Shown here piece after piece: positions 1-9,306 of a stretch of DNA of 64,000 nucleotides. The notes under the pieces are model-generated. The model did no database searches. It saw only the letters and a program-made list of their open reading frames with translations, and was not told the origin of the DNA. Numbering within the stretch: the first letter of the stretch is position 1; the number at the start of each line of letters is the position of its first letter. Position numbers and translations under genes: made by a program. Source of the DNA: an uncultured Paracoccaceae bacterium (lineage in GTDB: Bacteria > Pseudomonadota > Alphaproteobacteria > Rhodobacterales > Rhodobacteraceae); the NCBI GenBank assembly GCA_947496605.1, contig CANMDF010000001.1, positions 620,001 through 684,000 of the forward strand, written 5' to 3'.

Positions 1-307
1 TGATGTCGGTCACACCGTTTTCGGCGCAGACCGCTATTTCGGCCGGACGAATTGCACGGGATGCGTTCGCTATATCCAAAGTGTTGGCGCCAATGCCTTC
101 GCAAAAACGCTTCAGGCCGGCAGAAGAGCCGCCCGATTCGACAACTGGTGTCGGAAAATCAAAGTTTTCGCCGAACACTTCGGCTACGATGGCTGCGTAT
201 GGCAACACCGTGGATGATCCAGCAACCTGCACGTTATCGCGTGCAAAAGAAGCGGTGGCAGTAAGGGCAATCGCCGCGGTTGTCGCGGTCAACTTTATGA
301 AAGACAT
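1..307 (-). CDS. pstS: Phosphate ABC transporter substrate-binding protein PstS (partial, 3' end outside window)
   Basis: Periplasmic phosphate-binding protein of the high-affinity Pst importer; 102 codons are visible and the gene runs off the left edge. Translation from 307 gives a signal peptide of about 22 residues, then a mature start reading RDNVQVAGSSTVLPYA. SSTVLPYA and the downstream SGGSSAGLKRFCEG form the phosphate-binding loops typical of PstS. The start is supported by CAGGAG about 7 nt upstream. A three-unit Pho box lies 83 bp upstream (390-422) and phoR is the next gene upstream on the same strand. The family call is firm; the rest of the pst operon is presumably outside the window. 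Confidence 0.93.
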   Translation of the reverse strand, partial: MSFIKLTATTAAIALTATASFARDNVQVAGSSTVLPYAAIVAEVFGENFDFPTPVVESGGSSAGLKRFCEGIGANTLDIANASRAIRPAEIAVCAENGVTDI

Positions 308-389
308 CAGTTTACTCCTGTCAGTCAAACATCGGTAGCGCGCGAACCGCCCTACCATCACCGGCACATCTAGGCCGCCTGCAAAAAGC

Positions 390-422
390 TTTTGTGACAG
401 TTGTGTAAAAGTTTTATGACAC
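390..422 (-). promoter_or_regulatory. Pho box (PhoB-binding site) upstream of pstS
   Basis: On the minus strand three 7-mers with 11-bp spacing are read: GTGTCAT, CTTTTAC and CTGTCAC, each followed by a 4-nt A-rich spacer (AAAA, ACAA, AAAA). This matches the PhoB box architecture (CTGTCAT-like units one helical turn apart). The first unit overlaps the last codons and stop of phoR. It sits directly upstream of pstS, as expected for a phosphate-starvation-induced promoter. The middle unit is the weakest. Confidence 0.85.
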
Positions 423-1451
423 CGTGTCCGTTGGTAGAAAAACAGAGGCTTTCGTGCCTTGCCCGAGTTTGCTTTCAATCACCAAACGCCCACGATGGCG
501 ATTGATAATATGCTTGACGATTGCCAGCCCAAGACCGGTCCCCCCAACCTCGCGCGAGCGGTGATTATCGACGCGGTAGAAGCGTTCGGTCAAACGCGCG
601 ATGTGATGTTCGGCGATGCCGTCACCTTTGTCAGCGACACAAACTTGCACGACCTGCGCACGCAAACGGGTGTTCATCGCTCGCGGTTGTAACTGCACCG
701 TCACCTCACCCCCGGCCACACCATATTTGATCCCGTTTTCGATCAAGTTGGTAAAGACCTGCACCAGCTGCCCTGCGTCACCCGGTACGGTTTCGTCTTC
801 CCCTACAGGGTCCAGCTTAACCGAAACTCCCGCAGCATTTGCCTGCGGCTCAAGCCCTTTAATCACGGATGTCAGCAACCCACCAAGCGCCACCCGTTCA
901 CGCGGGCGGACGCGCGCGTCTTCTTCTACACGGGTCAGTGACATCAGATCGTCAACCAACCGTGTCATCCGGTTCGCTTCATTTGCCATGATCCCCAAAA
1001 ACCTGTCACGGGCAACCGGGTCATCCTTTGCCGCACCATTCAAAGTCTCAATAAACCCCAGCAAAGCGGTCAGCGGGGTGCGCAGTTCATGACTGACGTT
1101 GGCCACAAAATCGCGCCGCATTTGCCCGGCTTCTTGCGCGGTTGTCTGATCTTCAAAGGTCAAAAGAACGTCGCCGTCCGCGAAAGCCACACTGACACGG
1201 TAAACCGTATCCTTTGGACCTTGCCGGCCAGTGTAGCGGGCGGAGCCGGCTTTCCGACTAACGCGGGTTTCGGCAATGGCAGCAATAATGGCGGGCTGCC
1301 GCAACACCGTAATATAGTGTTTGCCAATCAGGTCAGCGCCAAAGATAGCATCAACCAACGCATTGGCCGCACGCACACGCTCATCCGGCCCAATCAAGAT
1401 GACCGGAAGAGGCAATGCGTCGATAATGGAAACAATGCGTTCTGTACTCAT
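414..1451 (-). CDS. phoR: Phosphate regulon sensor histidine kinase PhoR
   Basis: Histidine kinase of 345 aa, predicted to phosphorylate PhoB under phosphate limitation. A PAS domain covers about residues 5-95. The HisKA dimerisation segment contains FVANVSHELRTPLTAL with phospho-acceptor His121. The ATPase domain has the N-box NLIENGIKYG, then GDGIAEHHIARLTERFYRVD and GGTGLGLAIVKHI. There is no N-terminal membrane anchor, unlike the enteric PhoR, so it looks soluble or peripheral. Its 3' end overlaps the Pho box that precedes pstS, so the gene order phoR-pstS supports the PhoR name over a generic kinase call. No phoB is visible here. Confidence 0.88.
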   Translation of the reverse strand: MSTERIVSIIDALPLPVILIGPDERVRAANALVDAIFGADLIGKHYITVLRQPAIIAAIAETRVSRKAGSARYTGRQGPKDTVYRVSVAFADGDVLLTFEDQTTAQEAGQMRRDFVANVSHELRTPLTALLGFIETLNGAAKDDPVARDRFLGIMANEANRMTRLVDDLMSLTRVEEDARVRPRERVALGGLLTSVIKGLEPQANAAGVSVKLDPVGEDETVPGDAGQLVQVFTNLIENGIKYGVAGGEVTVQLQPRAMNTRLRAQVVQVCVADKGDGIAEHHIARLTERFYRVDNHRSREVGGTGLGLAIVKHIINRHRGRLVIESKLGQGTKASVFLPTDTVS

Positions 1452-1606
1452 CAGATTTCTTTAAGTGATTTCAGCGATCTAAGAAACCCTGAGACAAAAT
1501 GTCCTGTGCGTTTGTGCAATTTGTCACAGAGTAGCCGTTGCCATACAACCATTGAGGCCCAATGTCACAGTCGTACAACCAAGAATTTAATTACTGGTAA
1601 GGTATT

Positions 1607-2005
1607 ATGAAACTATCGGCGCAGGAAAATAACACGCAATTTAGCGTGAATGATGAAGTCGAACCACGGCATAAGACCTTGGTCATTGGCAATATTTCTC
1701 GTTGGAATGCAGAGGGACGAGACCTAGACGTCTCAGAAGACGTACAATTCAGTGACTTAGGTTTGCTCACGCGTCCCGTCCTTGACGCCCTGTCACCAAC
1801 CGTTGTTCTATCGCCACTCATGGGCGATGATTTTGACGTGATAGACGTTGCCGAACAGTTGGTTTCATTTGGCTATGCGGGTCGCTATCGCGCGATAACC
1901 GAAGACGTGCCCAATGCGGCAATGATCCGGCGTGAAGTCCGCGCGCATGCCCCCGGACTAGACTTTGACATTTTGGTCATGCCACCAGCCGCAAACGACA
2001 GTTGA
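1607..2005 (+). CDS. Hypothetical protein, 132 aa, possible receiver-like fold
   Basis: I do not recognise this family. The protein is acidic and soluble, with no signal peptide or membrane segment. The pattern of a beta strand (TVVLSPLMGDDFDV), a helix (DVAEQLVSFGY), a second strand (GRYRAIT), a further helix and a last strand (FDILVMPP) resembles a stand-alone pseudo-receiver domain, but no phospho-acceptor Asp context is clear; this is inference. It is divergent from phoR and ends 1 nt before the convergent gamma-carbonic anhydrase gene. The start ATG is preceded by GGTAAGGTATT. Confidence 0.7.
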   Translation: MKLSAQENNTQFSVNDEVEPRHKTLVIGNISRWNAEGRDLDVSEDVQFSDLGLLTRPVLDALSPTVVLSPLMGDDFDVIDVAEQLVSFGYAGRYRAITEDVPNAAMIRREVRAHAPGLDFDILVMPPAANDS

Positions 2006-2006
2006 T

Positions 2007-2528
2007 CTACAGCGCTTTGAGATCGCGCTTAAAACGCGCAGCGTTCTCTTGATAGTGCAGCGCTGATAAACGCAACCCGTCGATAGCCGCGTCATCCAAT
2101 GCGCGCACAACTTTTCCCGGCACACCCATCACCAATGACCCGTCTGGAATTGTCTTTCCTTCGGTGATCAACGCCCCTGCCCCAATCAGGCAATTCTTGC
2201 CAATGATAGCACCGTTGAGCACGGTGGCACCCATGCCAATCAAAGTGTTTTCGCCAATCACACAGCCATGCAGCATTGCTTTATGACCAATTGTGCACCC
2301 AGCCCCAATCGTCAATGGAAACCCCATATCGGTGTGCAGCACGCAGTTTTCTTGCACGTTGCTTCCTTGGCCAATTGAGATCCGCTCATTGTCGCCGCGC
2401 AACGTGCTGCCAAACCAAACCGAGGATTTCGCAGCGAGCGCCACATCCCCCACAATGTAGCATCCGGGTGCGACCCAAGCTGTCTCATCGACCAAAGGTG
2501 CCGTGCTCCCTAAACTAAAAAGGCTCAT
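2007..2528 (-). CDS. Gamma carbonic anhydrase family protein (left-handed beta-helix)
   Basis: A 173-aa hexapeptide-repeat protein of the gamma-carbonic anhydrase/YrdA/PaaY group. The sequence is a run of imperfect [LIV]-G-x4 turns ([59 protein letters not shown]). Conserved zinc-ligand-type histidines occur in [13 protein letters not shown] and [21 protein letters not shown] near the C-terminus is typical of the family. The ATG overlaps the gmk stop codon by 4 nt (ATGA), implying translational coupling. Carbonic anhydrase activity cannot be judged from sequence; many family members have none. Confidence 0.88.
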   Translation of the reverse strand: MSLFSLGSTAPLVDETAWVAPGCYIVGDVALAAKSSVWFGSTLRGDNERISIGQGSNVQENCVLHTDMGFPLTIGAGCTIGHKAMLHGCVIGENTLIGMGATVLNGAIIGKNCLIGAGALITEGKTIPDGSLVMGVPGKVVRALDDAAIDGLRLSALHYQENAARFKRDLKAL

Positions 2529-3163
2529 GTGCGCTCTCCGAACTGGGACTGTAAATCGCGCACATGATCCATCAATTGCGGCTGCTGTGATCTGCGCAAA
2601 CGCTCTGCGCTAATGATGGTCTTAAGCTGTTGTTCAGTCGCATCGAGATCATCATTAACGATCACATAATCGTAACCGTCCCAGTGACTAATTTCATCCC
2701 AGCTTTTTTGCATCCGGCCTTCGATGACATCAGGTGCATCCTGGCCACGGTTTACCAGCCGCCGATGTAGTTCCGCAATTGAGGGCGGTAGAATAAAGAT
2801 AGATAAAACATGTTCTTGCAAGGCAGAGTTGCTTATTTGCTGCGCACCCTGCCAATCAATATCGAACAGCACATCGCGGCCGCTTTCAATAGCAGTCTGG
2901 ACTGGCGCTTTGGGTGACCCATAGTAATTACCAAAGACCCGCGCATGTTCCAACATCCCGCCATCCGCAACTTGCGCTTGGAAATCCGGGACCTCGACAA
3001 AAAAGTAGTCCTTGCCGTCCACTTCGCCGTCGCGTGCCGGTCTTGTCGTCGCTGACACTGAAAACTGCAGCGTCGCGTCCCAAGCCCGCAAGCGCCCTGC
3101 CAACGTCGACTTCCCTGCCCCGGAAGGTGACGATAAGATAATTAACAGGCCACGTCGCGTCAT
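2525..3163 (-). CDS. gmk: Guanylate kinase
   Basis: Converts GMP and ATP to GDP and ADP in the cytoplasm. The 212-aa protein is of normal length. The P-loop [16 protein letters not shown] is near the N-terminus. It is followed by the GMP-binding segment [20 protein letters not shown] and by [22 protein letters not shown] and IFILPPS, all diagnostic of guanylate kinase. It lies 3 nt downstream of yicC and overlaps the next gene by 4 nt. The yicC-gmk pairing is widespread in bacteria. Confidence 0.97.
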   Translation of the reverse strand: MTRRGLLIILSSPSGAGKSTLAGRLRAWDATLQFSVSATTRPARDGEVDGKDYFFVEVPDFQAQVADGGMLEHARVFGNYYGSPKAPVQTAIESGRDVLFDIDWQGAQQISNSALQEHVLSIFILPPSIAELHRRLVNRGQDAPDVIEGRMQKSWDEISHWDGYDYVIVNDDLDATEQQLKTIISAERLRRSQQPQLMDHVRDLQSQFGERT

Positions 3164-3166
3164 CGT

Positions 3167-4057
3167 TTACTCCACATTCTGAATTTGCTCGCGCATCTGG
3201 TCGATCACGGCCTTGAGGTCAAGACCGATGGCCGTCAAAACAGGTGCTTGGGCTTTTGCACAAAGCGTATTCGCCTCACGGTTAAATTCTTGTGCAAGAA
3301 AATCAAATTTTCGGCCCGCAGGTTTGTCTTGGCCCAGAAGATCTTTGGCCGCGACAACATGCGCCATCAACCGATCAATCTCTTCAGTCACATCTGATTT
3401 CACGGCCAAGACAGCAAGTTCTTGGGCTATCCGTGCTTCGTCAATCTCGGCCACATCATCCATCACGCGGCGCAAGGCCGTCGTCAGGCTCTCTTTGACT
3501 TGCGGGGCCCGCGCCTCTGCTGCTTTTGCGGCTGCATGGGTCAGTTTTTCAATCTGATCCAGCTGTGCGGCAACAACAGCAGCCAAAGCCGCCCCTTCCG
3601 ACACACGCATATTCACAAAATCGGCCACCAGTGGCGCTACATCCGCTATCAACGCATCTGCGAGCGCCTGCGCATCCTCGTCGGTCTTGGCCGCGACCAG
3701 AACGCCGCGCTGCGACAGAACATCAGCGGCGGTTGGTTGACCCAGCGTTACACCCATCGCGAACGCACGTTCTTGGACCAGATCAAGTGCTTTCAGGACT
3801 TCGTCCAAATACGGCTCGTCGACGGCCAACGCACCACCCGTATCTTCGCGATTGAGACGCAGGTTCACTGTGACATTGCCCCGCGCCAGCACTTTGGTCA
3901 GTGCTGAACGCAACGCCGTTTCCAAACCTTCGATCCCATCAGGCATCCGAAACCGCATATCCAAACCACGCGCGTTCACTCCGCGCAGTTCCCAACTCCA
4001 GGACGCGGAACCAAGTGTGCCGGTACGGCTTGCAAATGCTGTCATGGAGTGGGTCAT
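3167..4057 (-). CDS. YicC/YloC family endoribonuclease-like protein
   Basis: A 296-aa YicC-family protein. The N-terminus MTHSMTAFASRTGTLG is the family hallmark (usually M-x-x-S-M-T-G/A-F). The N-terminal YicC domain includes WELRGVNARGLDMRFRMP and the C-terminal DUF1732 domain includes RKFDFLAQEFNREANTLCAKA, ending in VIDQMREQIQNVE. E. coli YicC has reported endoribonuclease activity; whether that applies here is inference. It heads the minus-strand trio yicC-gmk-gamma-CA and faces away from the PAS_5 gene across a palindromic intergenic region. Confidence 0.92.
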   Translation of the reverse strand: MTHSMTAFASRTGTLGSASWSWELRGVNARGLDMRFRMPDGIEGLETALRSALTKVLARGNVTVNLRLNREDTGGALAVDEPYLDEVLKALDLVQERAFAMGVTLGQPTAADVLSQRGVLVAAKTDEDAQALADALIADVAPLVADFVNMRVSEGAALAAVVAAQLDQIEKLTHAAAKAAEARAPQVKESLTTALRRVMDDVAEIDEARIAQELAVLAVKSDVTEEIDRLMAHVVAAKDLLGQDKPAGRKFDFLAQEFNREANTLCAKAQAPVLTAIGLDLKAVIDQMREQIQNVE

Positions 4058-4139
4058 AAGGTCTGCTGCCTGTCATTGATTGCATCTGCACCTAAAGCCA
4101 ATCCGCGCGGCTGGGCAAGAGGGCGCAAACGCATGGGGA

Positions 4140-4170
4140 TTAACCACTTAACACTTTGTTAAATGGTTAA
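4140..4170. promoter_or_regulatory. 31-bp near-perfect palindrome containing a CtrA-like site
   Basis: The arms TTAACCACTTAA and TTAAATGGTTAA are reverse complements except for one base and are separated by CACTTTG. The inner part (4148-4162) reads TTAA, seven bases, TTAA, which is the full CtrA consensus spacing, and the outer TTAA units add half-sites. It lies between the divergent yicC and PAS_5 genes, about 80 bp from each start. CtrA binding is inferred from the pattern only. Confidence 0.55.
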
Positions 4171-4251
4171 CGTGAAAGAATTTGCTAAAAACTTATTAAT
4201 GCGACGTAACGAGTAGCCTATTTTCGAGGCATCAGAATAAGGAATGCGGGT

Positions 4252-4890
4252 TTGGATTTGATCGATCACTCAAAGGAACGGCGGCAGGGCTGCATGCCCG
4301 GGCAAGACAATCCGCTGTTGCAAAGTCTTGAGCAATATTGGGAAACGCTGCGCAATGCACAGCGCCTGCCTGCACGGACAGATCTTTCACCTAGCAAAAT
4401 TGATCACGCTTTGCCCTATGCCTTTATTCTTCAACGCGTTGCCCCCGGCATTGGCCGTTTCCGGGTCGCCGGGCAAAAGATCCATGATCTGCTGAAAATG
4501 GATGCCCGGGGCATGCCACTGAGCGTTTTATTCACCCCCGACGCACGTGAACAAGCGCAACAGCTTCTCGAATCTGCTTACATGTCACCTGCTATTGTCA
4601 GCATCCCGCTTGTTTCGGCAGGATCGATGCTACGGTCAGAGATCAAAGGCACCATGTTGCTGTTGCCCATGCGTGACAATGCGGACCGCACAACACGGAT
4701 GCTTGGGGCATTGGTTTGCGATGATTACGCAAGCACGCGTGCGCGACGGTTTTCAATTCCAGCTGATGCACGTGTGCGGCATGACCCGATCGGGTTGCAA
4801 CTGGCAGCAACCCAAATGATCCCGCGGGCGCCAACGCAAAGGCCGGACGCATTGCGCCCGGCCCTGAAATTGGTCGTCAATAACGGGTGA
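4252..4890 (+). CDS. PAS domain-containing protein (PAS_5 / DUF1457 family)
   Basis: A 212-aa protein with a single PAS_5-type domain over about residues 18-165. Typical family segments are NPLLQSLEQYWETLR, DLSPSKIDHALPYAFIL, IGRFRVAGQKIHDLLKMD and RGMPLSVLF. There is no output domain, so it is probably a sensor or adaptor of unknown partner; such genes are frequent in alphaproteobacteria. The TTG start is supported by AAGGA 8 nt upstream; an internal ATG at 4294 would lose 14 residues. It abuts the convergent DAHP synthase gene with no intergenic base. A CtrA-like palindrome sits upstream. Confidence 0.85.
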   Translation: MDLIDHSKERRQGCMPGQDNPLLQSLEQYWETLRNAQRLPARTDLSPSKIDHALPYAFILQRVAPGIGRFRVAGQKIHDLLKMDARGMPLSVLFTPDAREQAQQLLESAYMSPAIVSIPLVSAGSMLRSEIKGTMLLLPMRDNADRTTRMLGALVCDDYASTRARRFSIPADARVRHDPIGLQLAATQMIPRAPTQRPDALRPALKLVVNNG

Positions 4891-6264
4891 TTAGCCCGCC
4901 TTGGCTTGCGCGATCGTGTCACGGCGTGCAGACAGTTCTTCGGCCACAAGGAACGCAAGTTCGAGCGATTGTGAAGCGTTCAGACGCGGATCACAGGCGG
5001 TGTGATAGCGGCTGGATAGGTCTTCGTCAGTGACCGCACGCACACCACCGGTGCATTCGGTCACGTCTTTGCCCGTCATTTCAAAGTGCACGCCGCCCGG
5101 CACTGTGCCTTCGGCGTTGTGGATCGCGAAGAATTCCTTCACTTCGCGCAGCACACTTTCAAATGGCCGTGTCTTATAGCCTGTAGACGATTTGATCGTG
5201 TTGCCATGCATCGCATCACAGGTCCAAACGACATTAGCGCCTTCTTCTTCGACCGCTTTGATCAGACGTGGCAGATGCTCGCCTACGGACCCTGCCCCGA
5301 AACGTGCGATCAAGGTCAAACGACCTGCCTCATTTTCCGGGTTCAAGGACGCCATCAGCGCCTTAAGGTGACCACTTGTCATGGACGGTCCACATTTCAG
5401 GCCGATTGGGTTCTGCACACCTTTGCAGAATTCCACATGTGCGCCATCAGGCTGACGCGTCCGGTCGCCGATCCAGATCATATGACCGGAACCCGCAAGC
5501 CATTTGCCAGAAGTCGAATCCAAACGGCAAAGCGCCTCTTCATATTCCAGCAGCAAAGCTTCATGGCTGGTGTAGAAGTCAACAGTCTGCAATTCGTGGT
5601 TGGTGTCAGTCGACAAGCCAGCGGCTTCCATAAAGTCCAGCGTGTCGCTGATACGGGAAGCCATATCGCTATATTTCTGCACTTCGTTGCTATCAGTAAA
5701 ACCCAGCGTCCATTTGTGGACTTCGTGCACATTCGCAAAACCACCGGTCGAGAACGCACGCAGCAAGTTCAGCGTCGCGGCGGCCTGCATGTAGGCTTGG
5801 GTCATCCGCTCTGGGTCTGGAATACGGCTGTCGGCGGTGAAATCAAAACCATTGATGATATCGCCGCGGTAGCTTGGCAGTTCCACGCCATCTACCGTTT
5901 CAGTATCTGCAGAGCGCGGCTTGGCCATTTGACCGGCCATGCGACCGACCTTTACCACGGGCACTTTCGCGCCATAGGTCAGGACCATTGCCATCTGTAG
6001 CATCACTTTGAATGTGTCGCGAATGCCGTCGGCACTAAACTCAGCAAAGCTTTCGGCGCAGTCGCCACCTTGCAGCAAGAACGCTTCACCGCGGCTCACA
6101 GCGGCCAATTCTGCCTTCAAACGGCGTGCTTCACCTGCGAAAACCAAAGGTGGATAGCTGGCAAGACGACCTTCAACAGCGTTCAACGCGGCTGCGTCAG
6201 TATACGCGGGCATCTGGATCCGGGGCTTCTTGCGCCAGTCAGATTTTTGCCAGTCAGTCATCAT
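4891..6264 (-). CDS. 3-deoxy-7-phosphoheptulonate synthase, class II
   Basis: First enzyme of the shikimate pathway: phosphoenolpyruvate plus erythrose 4-phosphate gives DAHP. The 457-aa length and sequence fit the class II (plant-like, AroA-II) family. Segments include [81 protein letters not shown] and [16 protein letters not shown]. The metal-binding Cys of GGDCAE and the His of DAMHGN are present. The first of two ATGs (6264) has GGAG at a good distance. It is monocistronic by layout. The gene name varies between organisms (aroF, aroG, aroH), so none is assigned. Confidence 0.96.
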   Translation of the reverse strand: MMTDWQKSDWRKKPRIQMPAYTDAAALNAVEGRLASYPPLVFAGEARRLKAELAAVSRGEAFLLQGGDCAESFAEFSADGIRDTFKVMLQMAMVLTYGAKVPVVKVGRMAGQMAKPRSADTETVDGVELPSYRGDIINGFDFTADSRIPDPERMTQAYMQAAATLNLLRAFSTGGFANVHEVHKWTLGFTDSNEVQKYSDMASRISDTLDFMEAAGLSTDTNHELQTVDFYTSHEALLLEYEEALCRLDSTSGKWLAGSGHMIWIGDRTRQPDGAHVEFCKGVQNPIGLKCGPSMTSGHLKALMASLNPENEAGRLTLIARFGAGSVGEHLPRLIKAVEEEGANVVWTCDAMHGNTIKSSTGYKTRPFESVLREVKEFFAIHNAEGTVPGGVHFEMTGKDVTECTGGVRAVTDEDLSSRYHTACDPRLNASQSLELAFLVAEELSARRDTIAQAKAG

Positions 6265-6452
6265 CTTGCTCCATTTTGAAAGATCGTTAGCGATATCAGT
6301 GGTTGCGTATAGCGTGCAGTGTCAGGCGCGCCAATGGAAAAATAACCACCCCTCCATGCGTTAACAAGGTACCGCTCTAACCAGTTTCCTCTTGTCGGCA
6401 GCTTTTAAACCTGTTGAGGTATTTTTTGCGCCACGAACCGACGGAATATGCG

Positions 6453-7454
6453 ATGACAATCGAACCTCAAATTGTCGATGTTGATCATGCGGGAAAACCC
6501 CGTAGGTTTATTTTCGTCTTGATGGAAAATTTCACAATGCTCTGCTTTGCAGCCGCCGTGGAAAGCCTGCGCATTGCCAATCGCACGGCGGGCAAAGACC
6601 TTTATGCGTGGAAAATCGTGAGTGAAGATGGTCAGGAGGCGATCTGCTCAAACGGGTGCAAATTCGGTGTGGATAGCGAGCTGCTGGAGCTGGACCGCGA
6701 CGACACGATCATGCTGTGCGGCGGCGTAGATGTGCAAAAGGCCACGACAAAGCGCGTCCTGAATTGGATTCGCCGCGAGGCTCGCCGTGGTGTGACAATC
6801 GCAGGACTTTGCACTGCCGGATACACGATGGCCAAGGCCGGATTGCTCGACGGCAAGAAAGCGACAATCCATTGGGAAAACCAAGATAGCTTTGCCGAAG
6901 AATTTGAAGACGTTGATTTGACAAAATCTGTGTTTGTCGTTGACGGCAACCGGATCACGACTGCGGGTGGCACGGCTTCTATTGATTTGATGATCAAATT
7001 GATTGCGGATGATCATGGTGAAGACCTCGCCAATGCTGTTGCAGATATTCTGATCTATTCGTCCATCAGGACTGACCAAGATACACAGCGCCTCTCGATC
7101 CCTACCCGGATTGGCGTGCGGCATCCAAAGCTAAGCCGCGTTATTCAAATGATGGAACAAAACATCGAAGAACCCATCAGCCCGGCAATTCTTGCCAAGG
7201 ATGTCGGGATGTCGACCCGACAGCTTGAACGCTTGTTCCGACGCTACCTGTCACGCAGCCCCAAGCGGTATTACATGGAACTGCGCTTGCAAAAGGCGCG
7301 CAACCTTTTGATGCAAACCGATATGACCGTCATCAACGTCGCACTGGCCTGCGGCTTTGCATCGCCGTCGCATTTCTCCAAGTGTTATCGATCCCACTAC
7401 GACACCACGCCCTACCGCGAACGCGGTAGTCACGCGGTCCGTTTGTCGGTATGA
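6453..7454 (+). CDS. GlxA family transcriptional regulator (DJ-1/PfpI plus AraC HTH)
   Basis: About 333 aa. The N-terminal DJ-1/PfpI (amidotransferase-like) domain covers about residues 15-185, with GVTIAGLCTAGYTMAKAGLL corresponding to the nucleophile-elbow region. The C-terminal AraC-type DNA-binding domain (about 225-325) has MSTRQLERLFRRYLSRSPKRYY and VALACGFASPSHFSKCYR. Relatives regulate carnitine, glycine betaine or arginine catabolism, but the ligand is not predictable here. I start at the ATG at 6453; a TTG at 6414 would add 13 residues. It is followed 9 nt later by the DUF1963-like gene. Confidence 0.9.
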   Translation: MTIEPQIVDVDHAGKPRRFIFVLMENFTMLCFAAAVESLRIANRTAGKDLYAWKIVSEDGQEAICSNGCKFGVDSELLELDRDDTIMLCGGVDVQKATTKRVLNWIRREARRGVTIAGLCTAGYTMAKAGLLDGKKATIHWENQDSFAEEFEDVDLTKSVFVVDGNRITTAGGTASIDLMIKLIADDHGEDLANAVADILIYSSIRTDQDTQRLSIPTRIGVRHPKLSRVIQMMEQNIEEPISPAILAKDVGMSTRQLERLFRRYLSRSPKRYYMELRLQKARNLLMQTDMTVINVALACGFASPSHFSKCYRSHYDTTPYRERGSHAVRLSV

Positions 7455-7463
7455 TCGGCACCA

Positions 7464-9143
7464 ATGGTTATTGGTTTTTTTCGTAAACTTGTTTTATTGC
7501 TAGCCGTCCCGATAGGGGCAATTGCGCTTTACGCGCATGTGTCAGGCGACACAGATTTGCGTTTTACGTTTCTCAGCCTTTTGGCAATGCTTTGCGCCGC
7601 AGCTTTTGCATTGGGCATGTTTCGCCGCAAGCGTACCATGAAACGATCAATCCCGATGCCCGCGACGCGACAGGCCAGGCCCCGATCAGAACCTTTGCAA
7701 TTGGTCGAGCCGACGTTTGTGCCGCCAGAGCCAGAAGAAGAGACCGAAAAGGAAGAGATTAAGGACGATGAGCTCTACATCGTCTTTTCAAGGCTGGCAG
7801 GTTTTAAAACTGGCGATGCATTCCGTGCCAATATTGAGGAAATCACCTCCAAGAACCGTCTGGCGCCACTCTCGCCCGACGAAATCGATAGGCTGGCCAA
7901 TGAAATCGACAAACGGGATCTGCGCGGAAAATCATTCGTGCGTTCGCCCGGGGTCGCACTTGTCCGCATGCAGCGCTTTGACTTGGATGTTGAATTCGGC
8001 GGAACCAGCTGGCTTGGCGGATTGCCTACGTTGGGCGACATACCATGGCCACGCGACGATAGGGGCCGGGCGATGCATCACTTGGCGCAGATAGATATCG
8101 GAACCGTCCCCGACCCTCTGTTACCACCGGGAATGCCAACAACGGGTGCGCTTGCGTTCTTTATGAACACGTCAAACGACGCGCCGTATCAATCTAAAAC
8201 CGTATATTTGCCCACTATCGGCAATACGGCCACCGAACCACCCGAGGACTTGGCCCCCATCTATGATGGTCCCGACTGGGGTGATTACGTCAAAGGCTAT
8301 GCCCGCGAAAATGCGCCTGACACCTTTCCAAGATGGCCGGTCGAATTCGTTTTGCTGCCGATGGCGGACCAAAACAAAGACGATGACGCACATGAGTTGA
8401 TGAATGAGCTCATTCGCGCAGACGCTTTGGGGTTTCTTTCGCCAATGAACTACCGCCAAACAGTGCCAGACTTTGCACGGCCGTGGTTTTGGGACACCGC
8501 GCATCGCTTTACGATGTCGATCAGATTGGCGCGGGACGACATTGCAGACACGATCGCAAAGGCCCAGAAGCGCGTTCTAACATATGGCGATCAATATCAA
8601 CCTGACCTGGATGTCCTGCTCAATCGCCAAGAAGCGTTCTCAAAATTCGTTGACGAGGTTAGTATCTGGGCTGTTTCAAACGAGCCATGGTCAAAAATGG
8701 ATGTCGCAGATGTCGAAGATCTGAACGACTATTTTGCGCAAGTGCGTGAAGTTGGCGGGCAAGTAGCCCAATACAAACCTTTTTATCAGTTCACCCAAGG
8801 CGAGCTGATCAGCGTGCAAGAAGCTGCCGTCGCGACACTCGTTGCGGCAGCCAACGCCCCCCCCGAAGTCTATGCCCAACTGCCATTTGATGTTCGCGAT
8901 GACATCGACACGAAACACCGCATTCCCAGCAAAGGACGTTGGCATCAAATGTTCGGCTTGGGCACAGAAATTCAGTCAGCTGTAACCGATCACACGCACC
9001 ACCATATGTTGCTTCAACTTCATTCAGATCAATTGATGAATTGGATGTGGGGCGACAACGGAATCGTTCAGTTCTGGATCACCGAAGACGACATGTTGCA
9101 GCAGAATTGGGATGCTGTCGAAATGACGCTTGAAGGCAATTGA
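7464..9143 (+). CDS. Membrane-anchored DUF1963 (YwqG-like) domain protein
   Basis: A 559-aa protein. Two hydrophobic stretches near the N-terminus (about residues 5-25 and 33-52) are followed by basic residues and then an acidic linker (EPEEETEKEEIKDDE). The rest resembles YwqG/DUF1963, including FGGTSWLGGLPTLGDIPWPR, MHHLAQIDIG, GALAFFMNTS and a C-terminal MLLQLHSD with WGDNGIVQFWI. YwqG proteins are of unknown function, and a membrane anchor with a long linker is not usual for them. It sits 9 nt after the GlxA-type regulator and may be co-transcribed. Confidence 0.8.
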   Translation: MVIGFFRKLVLLLAVPIGAIALYAHVSGDTDLRFTFLSLLAMLCAAAFALGMFRRKRTMKRSIPMPATRQARPRSEPLQLVEPTFVPPEPEEETEKEEIKDDELYIVFSRLAGFKTGDAFRANIEEITSKNRLAPLSPDEIDRLANEIDKRDLRGKSFVRSPGVALVRMQRFDLDVEFGGTSWLGGLPTLGDIPWPRDDRGRAMHHLAQIDIGTVPDPLLPPGMPTTGALAFFMNTSNDAPYQSKTVYLPTIGNTATEPPEDLAPIYDGPDWGDYVKGYARENAPDTFPRWPVEFVLLPMADQNKDDDAHELMNELIRADALGFLSPMNYRQTVPDFARPWFWDTAHRFTMSIRLARDDIADTIAKAQKRVLTYGDQYQPDLDVLLNRQEAFSKFVDEVSIWAVSNEPWSKMDVADVEDLNDYFAQVREVGGQVAQYKPFYQFTQGELISVQEAAVATLVAAANAPPEVYAQLPFDVRDDIDTKHRIPSKGRWHQMFGLGTEIQSAVTDHTHHHMLLQLHSDQLMNWMWGDNGIVQFWITEDDMLQQNWDAVEMTLEGN

Positions 9144-9306
9144 CCCTGCCTCAAGACCCCAAACAGCGCGATTGAACGACGAAACAGTCCGTTTCCCCTA
9201 AAAGTGCCCTTCTAAAGGGAAAATGACCTTTGGTTCATACTTTCCTTTTGGAAACTGCCTGTTAGATTGGCGCTCAGGATAAAAATATCCAACTTGGGAG
9301 AAAGAA

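Noticed and set aside
5086..6000. 304-aa open frame opposite the DAHP synthase gene
   Set aside because: It is the antisense shadow of a clearly conserved enzyme; its translation is rich in His, Cys and Phe and has no family character or RBS.
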